Shown here: one piece after another, positions 63,170 to 64,000 of the stretch
Numbering within the stretch: position 1 is the stretch's first letter
Layout of the letters: each line of letters starts with the position of its first letter
Source: Trinickia mobilis
GTDB taxonomy: Bacteria > Pseudomonadota > Gammaproteobacteria > Burkholderiales > Burkholderiaceae
Assembly: GCF_017315705.1 (NCBI RefSeq)
Contig: NZ_JAFLRF010000018.1
Span: forward strand, 762-64,761
Reading direction: 5' to 3'
DNA length: 64,000 bases
Translations under genes and position numbers: made by a program
The notes under the pieces: generated by a model
Told to the model about the DNA's origin: nothing
The model's input: only the letters and a program-made list of their open reading frames with translations
The model's database searches: none

Positions 63170-64000
63170 TCACAGACGTTGCCAAAACCGCGCGACGGCC
63201 GGATGAATCTCGTCGCGCCACGTCGGGCCCATGAACAAGCCGTAGTGATCGCAGTTCGCAATCGTGAGCCCGAGACGCTTGCCCTCGGCGACGCCGCTGC
63301 ATAGCGCTTGCGCCGCATGCGTCTGCTGGGCCCCGGTGATGGTGTCGCGCGCGCCCTCCACGGTGCACAGCGCGATCGACGATAGCGCCTGCGGACGCAC
63401 GTCGCGCCCCTTGACCTGCCATGTGCCGCGCGCCAACTGCTGTTCGTGGAATATCACCTGCAGTGTGTCAAGAAAGTAATGCTCGTCCATGTCGAGCACC
63501 GCCGCGTATTCGCCCATTTGCCGAAGACTGCGCGCAATGCCCTCCGAGTCGGCCGCGGCCTGGCTCGACCAGTAGTCCGCTTCGAGTTCCCATTTGTGGT
63601 GCGGGTAGGCCGCGGCGATGGCGGCTTGCTGGTAGTAGCCGGGATACACGCGGCGCCCGGCGCCCGCGTAGGGCGGCGGGACCGTATCGATGAGCGTGCG
63701 GCGGAACCAGTCGACGCTGTGCGATTGCGCAAAGCGGGCGAGCCCGGTCGGGTTGAGGCGCGCATCGATGGGGCCGCCCATCAGCGTGAGGCTCGCTGCG
63801 GGCGTTGCGCCGTCGCTTGCAAGCAGCGCGAGGGCGGCGAGCGTGGGCACGGTCGCCTGGCAAACGGCGACGACATGAATGCGCTCGCTGCCGATCTTGC
63901 GCAGGAAACGTTCGATGACGAGCACGTAGTCGTCGAGGCCGAAGCCGCCGTCCGCGAGCGGCACGTCGCGGGCGTCGGCCCAGTCGGTCAGGTAGACGTC
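63170..64000 (-). CDS. phaZ: Intracellular polyhydroxyalkanoate depolymerase, 5' end outside the window
   Basis: The last 276 residues of an intracellular PHB depolymerase; the frame is open to the window edge (DVYLTDWADARDVPLADGGFGLDDYVLVIERFLRK). The nucleophile is cysteine, in AVCQATVP, as in PhaZ1 of Ralstonia. The catalytic histidine is in IANCDHYGLFMGPTWRDEIHP. The conserved WFRRTLIDTVPPPYAGAGRRVYPGYYQQAAIAA is typical. It mobilises stored polyhydroxybutyrate granules in the cytoplasm. Roughly 140 N-terminal residues are missing if the family length of about 415 holds. Confidence 0.88.
   Translation of the reverse strand, partial: DVYLTDWADARDVPLADGGFGLDDYVLVIERFLRKIGSERIHVVAVCQATVPTLAALALLASDGATPAASLTLMGGPIDARLNPTGLARFAQSHSVDWFRRTLIDTVPPPYAGAGRRVYPGYYQQAAIAAAYPHHKWELEADYWSSQAAADSEGIARSLRQMGEYAAVLDMDEHYFLDTLQVIFHEQQLARGTWQVKGRDVRPQALSSIALCTVEGARDTITGAQQTHAAQALCSGVAEGKRLGLTIANCDHYGLFMGPTWRDEIHPAVARFWQRL

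Overview
The window reads as chromosomal DNA of a Burkholderiaceae beta-proteobacterium (Paraburkholderia, Trinickia, Caballeronia or Burkholderia type). The evidence is high GC, a 16-strand Gram-negative porin of Burkholderia type, tandem AidA/PixA inclusion-body proteins, an intracellular PHA depolymerase with a cysteine nucleophile, and short GC-rich intercistronic repeats of a kind I associate with Burkholderiales. The species cannot be fixed from sequence alone. No tRNA, rRNA, CRISPR array or intact insertion sequence was seen.

Layout. 1-16.3 kb is a mosaic of single housekeeping and stress genes: GlsB-like and MgtC-like membrane proteins, metallophosphoesterase, RutE-like reductase, an O-methyltransferase/GntR pair, AlkB-like dioxygenase, two Usp proteins, MarR, metallo-beta-lactamase-fold hydrolase, porin, Rnk and ferredoxin-NADP reductase, with a decayed two-component system at 8.3-9.0 kb. 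16.4-24.2 kb holds an amino-acid permease, a complete HipBA-type toxin-antitoxin pair with an operator-like palindrome cluster, and a MarR/ClC/HPP-CBS group with matching palindromes. 25.0-33.5 kb is an RND efflux operon (permease, adaptor, outer-membrane factor) followed by its likely two-component regulators. 33.5-41.8 kb carries an HtrA protease, a PAS-GGDEF-EAL protein with all catalytic motifs, two AidA paralogues, an orphan OmpR regulator and an amidohydrolase.

41.9-44.1 kb is lower in GC and looks foreign. It has a transposase scrap, half an MFS transporter, a ThiF/E1-like adenylyltransferase and, upstream of that, a previously uncalled 50-codon ORF with a good ribosome binding site. 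A stem-loop ends two bases before the ThiF start. This may be a decaying modified-peptide (RiPP-like) cluster.

44.3-54.4 kb is a complete nitrate/nitrite assimilation locus: nasS-nasT sensor/antiterminator, then narK-nirB-nirD-nasA-cobA. The narK leader shows a layered control region: two NtrC-like sites, a sigma-54 promoter match, two hairpins each with the hexaloop AACGGC, and a terminator that is mutually exclusive with the second hairpin. This is the arrangement expected for NasT (ANTAR) antitermination. 54.5-64.0 kb has a second HipB with a truncated HipA, an EamA transporter with a histidine-rich tail, a lipoprotein, an FdhF/YdeP oxidoreductase divergent from a MocR regulator, an FAD oxidoreductase, and the 3' part of a PHA depolymerase that runs off the window.

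A four-copy intercistronic repeat (28.3, 32.0, 45.5 and 49.9 kb) always lies between same-strand genes and ends exactly on the downstream start codon. Three of the copies also carry its Shine-Dalgarno.
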